Shown in pieces: positions 35,601 through 46,400 of a DNA stretch of 64,000 nucleotides. Both the position numbers and the translations under genes were made by a program. The stretch covers positions 620,001-684,000 of the forward strand of contig NC_051099.1 in NCBI RefSeq assembly GCF_901709675.1, written 5' to 3'. Under the pieces are notes generated by a model, which made no database searches, was not told where the DNA came from, and was given only the letters and a program-made list of their open reading frames with translations. How positions within the stretch are numbered: the stretch's first letter is position 1; every line of letters begins with the position of its first letter. The stretch is from Syngnathus acus (Eukaryota; Chordata; Actinopteri; Syngnathiformes; Syngnathidae).

Positions 35601-38309
35601 ACAACGGGATCATACAAGGTTACCAGGTAGTGCTTAAGTAAGATGGTAGTAAGTTGGTGCAGATGCTAAAAAGCAAATGGTTTCTTCATTCAGGTGTGGT
35701 GTGTGGAGTCCGACGAGCAGCTGTACCAAAACTGGACTCTAGATAGCAAGCAGCACTGGCTTGATATTTTTTCCCTACAAGCAGGCAAGCGCTACTGGAT
35801 TACCCTTGCAGCAGTGAATGGGGCTGGGGTCGGGGTGCCAAGTGACCCCCATGGATTTGTCATAAGTAAGCTATTTGAAGCATTTTCTGTGCAATGCAAA
35901 TGCGCTCTCTCATCCATTCGGTCTCACTTTCCCAAAGATCCACAGATAAGAATGACCTCGGAGTCAGAAAGCCACAGACCGGATCAGTCCCCCTTGCTTA
36001 CGCTGCTCCAGGACCCTGTATTGATTGGCATCAGTTGCGCCCTCTTGTGGTGTATTTTGACCATTGCAGCTGTTTGCCTCCTGAAACGCCACAGCAAAAT
36101 GCGTCACCTAATACAAGGACGTGATAGGGCTAAAGGTGAGAAATAAACAGCTCAAAACCCGATTGATTGATTGATTGATTGGTCTTTGTGTGATTTTAGG
36201 TTTTCAAAGACAAGCCAGTGACGATATCTTCATCAATCACAGGTAAAGAAAGAGTGAGGTGTTTGTTCAGACGCTTGAAAGGTGATTCCTTCTCTTCAGG
36301 ATGACATCTTCAGACTCTCCATGGATCTCCGGGAGTTGGAGACCCCCTTTTAACAAGAAGTACCAAGACATGTGGGCTCAAGATCACAAACCAAGCGAGT
36401 ACTGTTTTTCTTTCAGAACATCAAAATGAAGTCATTGGCTCACTTTGATGATCTTTAAGGGTTGAGGTGGACTTTTCCATCAGCCGTAAATCTATAGATT
36501 CATTCAGCCAATGATTGCTACAATCGTATTGCAATCCATGTTTCATCAGAAGTCCCGAGCAAGAAGCACCCGAGCTGCGTGGACTCGGCCGTTCCCATCG
36601 TGACTGACAACTGTGGCGTCTATGGCACCTTTTATGTTGACCTCATGGCAAATGGGCTCAAGACCTTCAACAGCCCCAGGCCTTTCCCCAAAATGCCTCA
36701 TGCTTTGCCGCAGGAGCAAGGCTTTGAGACCATTCAGATTTTCACGCAGCCACGCACAAGTAGGGAGATGTTACCGTGGAAACGGTCCATACGGCCTCAG
36801 CCCAAAATGGGGCTTTTGAGGGAGTCGTGGCACCAAAAATACATCAAGCAAGGTGAGGGAGGAGTGAGCAGGGAGCAGACATACATACATACATACGTAT
36901 GTTACTGCAATATTTCCAAATGACTTTTTTCACTTGCAGAGTTACATGCTGTGAACAGCGTCCCCATATTCCAAAGCAGGACCCAGGTTCCTCCATCTTC
37001 TCTCAACCCACACAGATTCAGTCAGGTTCCATCGGGCCAGCTTGGTAGGCTTCAAAATTGCGTCACTCCACCTCCAATTCTAATTGTCTTCTAGCTGCTA
37101 TTTCAACTTTTCCAGAGTACCATCAGTTTGCCGACTGTCTTCGGGGGCTGCACGATTCCGTGTCGCTACAAGTAATTGACGCGCGGCCACCGCCGCAACT
37201 TTTCAACTCGGACGAAGCTACAGACACGCACAGCGTGAGCTCAGACGAAGGGTAAGACATAGAAATAGCGGATGATTGCCTTTGCTCTCTATGAAACCAA
37301 CCAAAAAATGGATGCCTTGTTCCACAATCTCCTCTCAGATCCAGCCGCTCCACAAAGCTAACAATGGATCTGGGCTCTCTCCAGTCAGTGTGTGATATCT
37401 CAGGCGACTACCTGCAGCCAGGTTCCACCAATACCACTAACTACCACTCGTACCGAGCTCTAGATGAAGAACATGATGGCACGCTGACTGCACAGGAAGC
37501 CACTCAGTATCTGGAACTTCGTCCACAACTTGAAAAATCCAGGTAGTTCTTTGTTTGAAACGGCGAGCCTTTTCCTGAAAATAAAACAATTTTGTCTCTC
37601 ACCAGTGCCCAACCTCTTACTGCCGGCGTGGATTGCAAGTGCGAGCTCAAGCCTCGCACTCAGATGGTCCCTGACACTTGGTCCGAGGCCCCGCCGGTTG
37701 GATTACGCCGCGCTCGCTTTCAAAGTTCACCTTCCTCCTGTTACAGTGACTGGGACAGCTCCCTGTGGAATACCTGGAGCTCCATTACGGATGGAAACTT
37801 TGCAAGTGCCCGCAGCAGCCTCATCAGCTCAGTAGAAAGCTGCTACACCAATGCCAGTAGCAATTTTGCCCACTTTCTGACAACAGAGTCCGTTTCTGGA
37901 GCTTCTCTGTCAGGTACATTCCAGTTGCTATTATCTACATGTTTGACAGGCTTGCAGAGTCACGGAAAACATTTGAAGCCGCCCAAAAAAGTTTTGTGTC
38001 GTTTTATATTCCTCCACTAGATGGCGGACTCGTTTTATAAGTAATCCCAAATGTCCACCGTTTCAATTGGGTATTTTGACAGATCCAGATCCCTAAAAAT
38101 AACACTTCTTTTCTTTTGTGTGCTTAGACTTTTCTCCACCAGCCTCCCCTCTCAGCGGCCTGTTTCCATCATTTTGTGCTGAGGGCAAGACACCCCGAGA
38201 GATGGACTCTGTTCCGGCGTGGGACTGGAGCATGAACTGGATGGAGGAAATGGAGGCTCAGTACAGAGCCCACTATCCTGCCACAAATACAAAACCCTTT
38301 CAGATGTAG
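32623..38309 (+). CDS. robo4: Roundabout homolog 4 (guidance receptor, 3 Ig + 2 FN3)
   Basis: Exons: 32623-32680, 33393-33707, 33868-34025, 34199-34319, 34420-34558, 34673-34800, 35004-35119, 35207-35432, 35505-35626, 35694-35865, 35938-36135, 36200-36242, 36300-36398, 36560-36852 (start uncertain), 36940-37044, 37095-37251, 37339-37542, 37606-37913, 38128-38309: 3144 nt, 1047 aa. Robo4 is an endothelial single-pass receptor in angiogenesis and vessel stability. Order: signal peptide 1-19; Ig1 about 27-124 (PPRIVHHPSDVVV; ATFSC...YTCVARN); Ig2 125-217; Ig3 218-306 (AKPILVVKPENVSVRVGES); FN3 about 315-420 and 421-518 (VPSAAPLAVSI; LNWEPPPSETHNGIIQGY); TM about 545-567 (PVLIGISCALLWCILTIAA). 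The tail carries a CC0-like block (GVYGTFYVDL...GLKTFNSP) and ends WDWSMNWMEEMEAQYRAHY. Assigned to ROBO4 because it lacks Ig4/Ig5 and FN3-1 and neighbours robo3. Mammalian ROBO4 has two Ig domains; this one has three. Confidence 0.9.
34833..34877 (+). repeat. dispersed retroposon-like fragment, copy 2
   Basis: gtgtgacaatgacaataaag followed by atcgattctatattctattc, the reverse complement of the fragment at 9021-9052, in a robo4 intron. The TATTC-type tail suggests the 3' end of a retroposed element. Confidence 0.55.
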
Positions 38310-39102
38310 GAAAGCCCAGTCTCAGGTATCTATAGTAAACGAGGGGCCGCTGTCCAATAGGCCACTTTTGGGTTTCCAAATATATGATTGATGGATGTGT
38401 GACCTCTTTTACACTCAGTCTGAGCTTGTATTTCGGTCATTTTTTTTTTCTTCCTCAGGTCACTTTACGGAAGTATAACTAGTGTATGTAGCATCCTGCT
38501 AATGACTTTTGTGTTGTCATTTTGGACCCACACCTTGTATTATTTTCACTCATTCGAGAGGCAGATAATGAAGGAAGCTCCCTTGGGATGTTCTCCCCTG
38601 ATGTTGTTTGAAAAAAAACATACTGAGCCAGTGAGATTAAGCCCGAGAAATACAAAGTGAGCTTTTCTCACAGCAGATGTTTTCTGCAAGATTTTACAAG
38701 AGCTGACAGCCAGCCCCTAATATTTACTGGCACACATTCGGATTATTTTGTTCATACAAACATAAAATGGTGGCGCCAGGGATTTGCGGCTCCATTCAAA
38801 CAATCTGACTGTGGGGCAGTGGTTATTTAAAGATATCAAAAAGTCTTTTCCCCCCCGGCTTATTCATTTCTTTATATTCACTGTATTAATTGCCTTTATG
38901 CTGTAGTTTTGAAGAAGTAGAAGATATCTATCTTTCAATGTATTTGCATTTAATTGAACTAATCTGAGATCATATATGCTTGGACAGGTTTCAGGAAATA
39001 TTTTCTACTCATTTAACAGATTTATTTTGTAGTTTTGTTGGAATTAAATCTTATTTGACATTTAATGAATTTGAAAAAATGTTGACATTTGAAACGTTCC
39101 AG

Positions 39103-39108
39103 AATAAA
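39103..39108 (+). other. candidate poly(A) signal of robo4
   Basis: AATAAA about 0.8 kb past the robo4 stop, with T-rich sequence about 10 bp later. Plausible end of the robo4 transcript. Confidence 0.4.
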
Positions 39109-39750
39109 ACTACTGGCTTTTTTCTCATTTCCACGCACGCGTGCGTGTGTGTTTACATGAAATATACGTCCGACTCGATTCATCATGTTACTACATCCAG
39201 TACGTGAGCCTCTGGGCTAGCGGTGAGACGTGTGGCGCAGTGGAGCTGGGGGCTTCCAGAAGAAACGTATGGCTTTAAGTGAAGGAGACATGAAGGATAA
39301 TCCCTTTTGTCTTTTACACAGACATTGATTGAAAATGCAGCAAAATGCAAATGATTCGTTGTGTTTTCTCAAATGTTTTCAATAGTTTCACCTTTTCTCC
39401 TAATTGTCCTTCCAGTGAGACTTCACTGAAGAAGAACTGGCAAAGGACAAAGCTGTTTTTTAAATACCCCACATAAAAAGCTGATCCTGCCTGGGCTTGT
39501 GCAATGCAGCTTATAAATTGTGCAGACAGTAAAGCCCTTCTTTACTCAATGTCCCCAGTCCCATTTGACCCGAGTGACCCAGATACAAGACAAGGATTAT
39601 GGGGGTAAACTGTGCTTTGCAATTGATGTGAAACACTAGTTCTGCTCGACTGTAAGAGTTGCTCATGATGTTGCTAAATTTTGGCATGGAGATTCTTCTC
39701 ACAACTTACAAGAAGTTATGCTAACTGTGTGCACATGTAAACTTCAGTCC

Positions 39751-39753
<3 letters not shown>

Positions 39754-39799
<46 letters not shown>
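39754..39799. repeat. (AT)n microsatellite
   Basis: About 23 AT units in the robo4-robo3 spacer. Confidence 0.95.
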
Positions 39800-39801
<2 letters not shown>

Positions 39802-40299
39802 TCCAGATTCCCTCACAGTAATTAAGAACACGTCTCGCAAACAAAGTACTGCAGTCAAGTTAAGCAGTAAGCTAATGCTAGCGTTAGCGAAGAAGCTAAC
39901 GAAGGCATTTAACACATCATTGTGTTCCACAAGAATAAAACAGCACCTACCTTCTATGCAATTCATCTGATACAACTACTCAAAATACAGCCGCAAGTAA
40001 TAGGAACAGAGCGCACATCGCTAAAACCAGCAGGTAGACTGATGCTAATGCTATGCTAATGAAAACGAGGGCATCATAGACACGCAATAACATAAAGGTG
40101 AAATACAGTTCATTAGCTTACCGCTTTACTGTGTGCGTCGTTTCGATGGCTCGAAGGGTTAGTGAACCCTCAATGAATCCAAGTCTTTCGGCAAATCCTT
40201 CTCTCCACTTCGGCATCGTTGAGTTGTTTGGACGACCAAAGTTTTTCCGGGTAATAAAGATGGTGGATTTGAGAAAGCGATTGGCTGCACCCATTATTA

Positions 40300-40575
40300 C
40301 AGTGGTTCTGAACTTTTTTCCTTGTTCGCACCCCATTCAATTCACCAAGCAGTTCTCGCACCCCTAACCCTAAATGATTAATAATAATAATTGGTTTACT
40401 TTACAGCTATAAGGCTTAATTAGCATTATCCCTAATGCCAATGAGCACAATGACTTCTTGATTTGCAGAATTGTTCACTTTTTTCGGTTACCTGACCATT
40501 ATCCCCGGAAAATGGTAAATTTCCCCCAGGGTATCCTCGCACCCCCGAGGAAGCACCCCTGGTTAAGAACCACTG
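40300..40575. mobile_element. hAT-like non-autonomous DNA transposon (MITE)
   Basis: A 276 bp element with terminal inverted repeats CAGTGGTTCTGAAC (left) and GTTAAGAACCACTG (right), 13 of 14 positions matching in inversion. It is flanked by 8-bp direct repeats cattatta (40292-40299) and cattattg (40576-40583), 7 of 8 identical. An 8-bp target duplication and CAG...CTG termini are hallmarks of the hAT superfamily. There is no transposase frame inside, so it depends on a copy elsewhere. One mismatch in each of the TIR and the duplication indicates a moderately old insertion. Confidence 0.85.
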
Positions 40576-41766
40576 CATTATTGCCTTGTTTTGTAGTGCC
40601 GCCCCAACGAACGTGACGTGACGTAATAGATACGAAACGTATTGAAAATGGACAAAAGTTCAAGTTAGAAAAATAGACCCCAAACAGATCATAAAAGTAT
40701 TTCTGCAACACCTGGAGGGATAGATGACACTTTTCTACAATCTTGGAGATGAATATCAAAATACATTTTCCATGATAAAAAGCTAATTGAAAAGCAGCAT
40801 TCTTTGCTGGATCGGTCGGGTGTGTCACTTCACACCATGCCCTCTATTAGAGTGTAACCTTAAATTGAAAAATGTGTTTTCAAACACTGAAATAGACTCA
40901 GCTGTTGCCATGGGCAACCTTTGTCGTCTGTCTATAATATGATTTGGGAAACAATCCTTCGAGATCCCTGTTAGCGCTGCATTTTTACAGCGCTACAGAT
41001 ACAAGATGACTTCAAATCATACCATGCAAGTGTGTTTTGGGGCTGGAAGGAAAAAAGCAATTGTTAATCCAGCAACATTTCATTCCTAGCCTCATTGAAT
41101 TGCCTTATTCATTTGCTTTCACGATCACAAAAAGGCTTTCTTTTAGTTTCCTCTGTCGTATCACAGCAGCCAAAAAGTCACGGACATCCCTCCATCCCTC
41201 TCCCTTGTCACCGGCAAATTAACATGGACATTGGGGGGTTGCATTTTCGAGTTGAAATGATGCAATCGCTTTCTCTCTTTGTGTCTTTCCTCATCTTTCT
41301 GCTGCCGGCCGGCCTGCTGGCCAGCAAGTCTCCTCCAGTGGGCGTTTTGGCCCTGACAACAGCCTAATGAACGAGTTAGTGATTTATAGCACAGACGAGA
41401 ATGGAGGGAAGGAAGGTGATGGGGGGAATTAAAGGATAAAGAGTGCGGGTCATTCTGTTGAAGGTCAGTCATGTAAATCTTTTTCTTAACTGTCATCCGT
41501 CGCTGTTGCATGCTTGACTTAATCAACAAGGCACACATACACATCATAGAATGTGTTTAGGGATCCAAATGAAGTTTTTCCTCCCTGGAGGTTGAAAGAC
41601 TTAACAATCTGGAAGTGAACTTGAAAACTCTTGAATGAAATTGTCACTTAATTGAGGAATTGCTTATTTTGAAAAACACCCTAGGTTGTCAGACTCAATT
41701 TATAAGCAGTCATTAGGATTTAGACCTTCGCTGAGTCAATCTCAAGGTTTCAGGCCAAAGCACACA

Positions 41767-41769
<3 letters not shown>

Positions 41770-41806
<37 letters not shown>
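41770..41806. repeat. (GT)n microsatellite
   Basis: About eighteen GT units in the spacer. Confidence 0.95.
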
Positions 41807-41807
<1 letters not shown>

Positions 41808-42316
41808 CCTTCCACAACTCTTCAGACCAACAATGCTCTCAACTTTCTGGTGTCAACAAATCATAGTGTAAGCTCTTATTGCCAAGAAAGCCCTGGAGAT
41901 ACTTTGTTATAAGGTGTTTTTGCGAGGATGATGGCCTTCAAAATGGACTTGTGAAAATGGTACACCTGAAAATGAAACATGCCAAGGCGAAGCATTTTTG
42001 TAAGACATCTCATTCACAGTGATTTCCCGTGCAAATGATTGAATGTTTAATGGAATAGAATAATAATAAATTCAATAAAAATATTGAATTAAATGGGAAG
42101 CTAATTTGCGTGACGCACATTTTCACTTTTTTGTCAAATGAACATTTTACAACAGGAGAACAAAGTCACAAATAAAACAACCCGGTCGTATCAAATAAAA
42201 CAAATTGAGTTGCGGTGAAAGCAAATCAAGCAACACTCTCAGGGGCATTGTTGCTCAGCTTTGCCCTGTTCAAAAAAAAGAAAACATTTAACAGCAAATT
42301 AAGTCAGCAAATGAAT

Positions 42317-42322
42317 TTTATT
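42317..42322 (-). other. robo3: candidate poly(A) signal of robo3
   Basis: tttatt on plus reads AATAAA on minus, about 0.75 kb past the robo3 stop. It would include the (CTGT)n repeat at 42511-42541 in the 3' UTR. Hexamer evidence only. Confidence 0.35.
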
Positions 42323-42510
42323 GTACATTTACAAAACAAAAATGGTACAAAAAGCCAGTCAGCAGACATTGTTTATTCTGAAAAAAAAATTGTAGATAGA
42401 GGGCGAGAGAGAGAGAGAGAGAAATGTGATTCTACGACTGCAGCAAAGCGTCCCTCAGACAACGTGAGAAGCGTGGAAGGGGCGGGATTACAATCAGACT
42501 TGACTGGGGC

Positions 42511-42541
42511 CTGTCTGTCTGTCTGTCTGTCTGTCTGTCTG
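42511..42541. repeat. (CTGT)n tetranucleotide repeat
   Basis: Seven to eight CTGT units, probably within the robo3 3' UTR, reading ACAG on the transcript. Confidence 0.9.
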
Positions 42542-43077
42542 CTGCACAGAAACAAAGGGCTACGGAGACATGGCCACATTCTGCATGGGGGCAGGTATCC
42601 CAATCAGACCAGAGCATTCTTCCAGGAGCAAGAAGAACCTGCGCATTTTGGCTTTTTCTTTTGTGCTTGATATTTTCTATTGTTTGGCCATCACCAAGAA
42701 GAGTGCAACAGTAGTTAATGCAGAAAAAGTATACTGTAAGTTTCCACCCAAAAAGTTGGCACAATCAAAGATGAGCTTTTTCTTTTGTAACAGACCTTTT
42801 TTTCATTTTCAGTACTCATAAATACAATATAAGTCTCTTTCCCTGTATCCAAAGCCAACAACACACAGGTATTTACAAATCTGATAGCTGGATATAAAAA
42901 ACCAAAAACTGGATAGCTCATAAACAATCAGAGAAACAAATCACTATAAAAGAAAAAAATGGAGAGTCTGCTTTTGTTCTTTCACAACAATGACATGAGT
43001 CTTATTTATAGATCACAGTGTCCACAGTTAAAAGATGATGAACAATGGAGGCATCAGAGGTCTCTTCACAGATGACC

Positions 43078-43468
43078 TTATCTAGTTTCCTGAAAAAGAG
43101 AAGACAATATATAAAGATAAATAATAACAATAAATAAAAACATCAGTTTTCTCACTTTGTGAGTGCCGTGACCACACGTATTCTTTATTTCTGATCAATC
43201 ATATCAGGAAAATGTCTCATACACATCAATGCGACAACCCGTCAAATGAAAGGGACAGCAACACCTCCCTGTCTCCGGGCAAAAGACAGAAAACAGGAAG
43301 AAGGAGGCAACCTAAGCCAGACTTCCTGTGAAAGCACCCCAAACTTTATAGCAATGAAGCTTTCATGTTCTCAGCAAGGCGGCCATTAAGGGCTTTGACC
43401 TGGGCAAGGGAGCCAGCCCTGTCTTTGTGCGCCATTCCCACACCAGATGTAAGTTGGGGTCAGCAGGG

Positions 43469-43499
<31 letters not shown>

Positions 43500-46400
43500 G
43501 GCTGGCTGGCTGGCCGGCCGACCTAGCAGGCCGTGTTATTTTGCTCCTTTTTCCGTACACAGGCAACTTTATGGTGATACCTTCAAACGTAACAGCTCCA
43601 CCTCCTTTCATATTGTTTCTTGTAGTGTGACTGGCAAAAGTGTGCAGCCTCACAACGACCGATTCCTACAGAGCTTCCCATTCAGCGCTCACACCTTGCT
43701 ATGCCATCAACGACATTGGCTTGTGCATTTCAAAAGGAACACAGATTCTCTCAGGCGTGGACAAATGCAATCTTCTTACTTACTGTGCAGCCTCTCTTGA
43801 GTAGATGGATAAATGAGATGCGATACACACGTTTAACTCACTCACTGCCAAGCCAGTTCATGTCTTTGACGTCTATAACCGTCAATGGTGGCAGTGAATG
43901 AGTTAAAAGCGTTTTTATTTGATGAAATGTTTGTCAACATTTGTCTGTTTTGGTGACTCACAATCTAGCCAGTTGCTGATTTGTGTCTTATGCAGCATAA
44001 CCCTACAAACTTCTCTAATGAGGCTTTAGTGTGCTCATAATGACCTGGATGCTTCAATTATTAAAGAGACATGATTGTATCCTACCTCGCTGCTTTTCCT
44101 GGCCGCGCTGATCCCCCGGGAGCCCGTGGAGCCCCGAGATGAGGAGCTTCCTGTGGTCGAGCAATTACTGGACATGTGATTCCTGGGAAGGTAACCGGCT
44201 TTACCGGCGTACAGCGTCACCTCCTCGCCATGTGCGGCTATGGAATAAAGTGAATCGTTTTTTAGTAATGGCTGTGCACCTTGGTTCAATGTTAAGTCAT
44301 CTCTTGAAGTCCAGAGTTACTGCTTTGACATTGAACCGTTCAAGGCATGTCAAATCATTTAACGTCCACTTGCACTCCAGATGCTTTCATGTGCAAGGTG
44401 TAAAAAGTGCAGAGTGGAAACATTAAGGCCATTGATTTTTTGCAAGCGCTAATCAGAATCAGGGATGGGCCAACCCCGACGAACGAGTCAAGTTCATTTC
44501 AAAATAAAGGCACGTCAACCAAAATAGAGCCTGTCGTTTTACTTTCAGCGTGTCTTTGTCTTGAGCCTTTGCGTTTGTGGCCACCACTGTCATACTGGCT
44601 CCTCTCCAGGGAGGAGAGCGAGCCATTGGGCATTTTAGCAGCCTCCATGCACTTGTGCAATTGAGCCTCCTCTGGGGGTGGTTCTGGAGGTGGAGGAAGG
44701 TCTGAGGAGAGAAGCACAAACAGTATACAAGTAGAGACTCATTATTATGATCCACTTTGTGCTCCGTCCGACCTTGGCTATTACTTTGATTTTCTCAGCA
44801 TACAATTCCAAAAACAATTGCTTTCCATTGATCAATAGAAAAGTCCTACCTCCGTGTATTTCTCTCCTGTAAACGGAAGTCTTGGAAGGCTTTTTTTTTA
44901 CACGACCTTTTTGGTTGAGTGGAGAGCATGTATCTGCTGGTGGTGCCCGGCTATGCACTGAATGAGAGAGAGAAAAAAACAAACAAATCAGCATTCATGA
45001 GTCAAATGTATTTTAGTCTTCATTCCAAAATACTTGAAGAAATCAACGTTTTGTCTTAAATTCCTGAATGTGAGTTTATTTAGTGTGTGCACACTATACC
45101 GGCGGGCGTAGTCGCATTGACGTCGTCGTCGTCTTCATTGTGTCGGCAGCGCGCCGCCGTGTGACTTTGGCACTGGCCAACCACCTCCAACGAGGCGAGA
45201 TGCTGTTGGCTAGAGAGGCTGGACTGGGTGAGCGGTGCGCTGGGCGCCTGGGGAACTGGCACCGGACCGCACGGTACCCTTCTGCTGCAAAGGCGACACT
45301 CCTCAGCTCAGACCCAAACGTGAAGGATCCACGTAACCTACCGCGGGAGGTGATTTTCCTCTTGTTGCCGGCGCAGGTCACGGGATGCTCGCGTCTCCTC
45401 GTCGGGCGACGGGCTAAGCGTGGCGGTGGACTGGTGACTGGAAGAAGTCGCCGGAGAGGCGGCGGCGTTGTTGTTCCTGTGGGAGTAGACGTCTTCACAG
45501 CCTTCCATCAGGTACGTCCTCTCCGGGAGGGGAGGACACCATTCTTCTTGGTCTGAGCTGCAAGCAAAAGGAAAGGGATTGGAGAAGATGACCAAATCAT
45601 CACATTTTTGAAGACTCACCCTATTTCCATGTCTTCATTCTCCGGGGGCTCCCGGTCACATTGCTCCAACTCTCCAAGTGGGGTAGGTGGGGGCAATGTC
45701 TCCATCCATGTTAAAGATGGCGTCTTAACAGCCTTCCCCATGGCCTTCTGCTTTGGCTTACCTAAAAAACAAGTCGCTCTTTTAGACTTGCAATCATTTG
45801 ACCATGGCAAATTTGGACTTAGTTGATTAAATAAAATATGAATACAAATGAATGAAAACGTCTGATTGAAGATGAGAAGAAAAAATCCGAATAACGTTAG
45901 CATCGAAACGGAGTGACTGAATGATAAATCATTCATGTATCATTATTACATTGCAAGAAATGGCTTTCAACACTTCAGTCTTAATTCGTGTTGGGTTACC
46001 AGAATTGATCAATAATTCTCTCAAGCAGTCAGTGTAGGCTCCCATGGCAGCCACATTGAAGGAGTTGGATCTTTTGGCCTCACCATTACAGCGATCCGGT
46101 TGAGCGTACTGAGGCCCGGAGATGATCCAGTGTCCGTCATCTTGCTCAGCACCGTGAAGTGGGCTTTGCGTTTGGTTTGAGAAGGGCATGATGGTGGTGG
46201 AGGCATAGGGAGTGGTGGAGGTGAAGTTGTGAAGATCCTCGCCGCTAGCATCAATAGTGCTGTAAATGGGCCCCTCGGTGGAGCCGCTCATGCTGCACTT
46301 CTCCGTCTGATTCAGGTAGTTGGAGATGCCGGCTTCTACGCGGCGTTGGGAGAACAGTACAAGCTCACCATTGACCATGTTTGGCTGAAAAGGCCACCTT

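Larger units (their letters stand above)
39110..42316. other. robo4-robo3 convergent intergenic region
   Basis: Tail-to-tail spacer with no supported gene. Holds an (AT)n run, a hAT-like MITE at 40300-40575 and a (GT)n run at 41770-41806. An open frame at 41212 resembles a signal peptide but has no continuation or splice partners. Confidence 0.6.

Noticed and set aside
32623-38309. Possibility that robo4 is a pseudogene because of one phase conflict
   Set aside because: All other 17 junctions are in phase, no premature stops occur, and an alternative AG restores the frame.
41212-41367. Plus-strand frame resembling a signal peptide (SLFVSFLIFLLPAGLLAS)
   Set aside because: Very short, no downstream exons or family match; a chance hydrophobic run in the robo4-robo3 spacer.
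42215-42670. 151-residue plus-strand open frame over a CTGT repeat
   Set aside because: No domain, rich in simple-sequence translation, and lies in the likely antisense of the robo3 3' UTR.
45083-45556. 157-residue plus-strand open frame
   Set aside because: It overlaps two robo3 exons in antisense; GC-rich coding sequence often keeps the opposite strand open.
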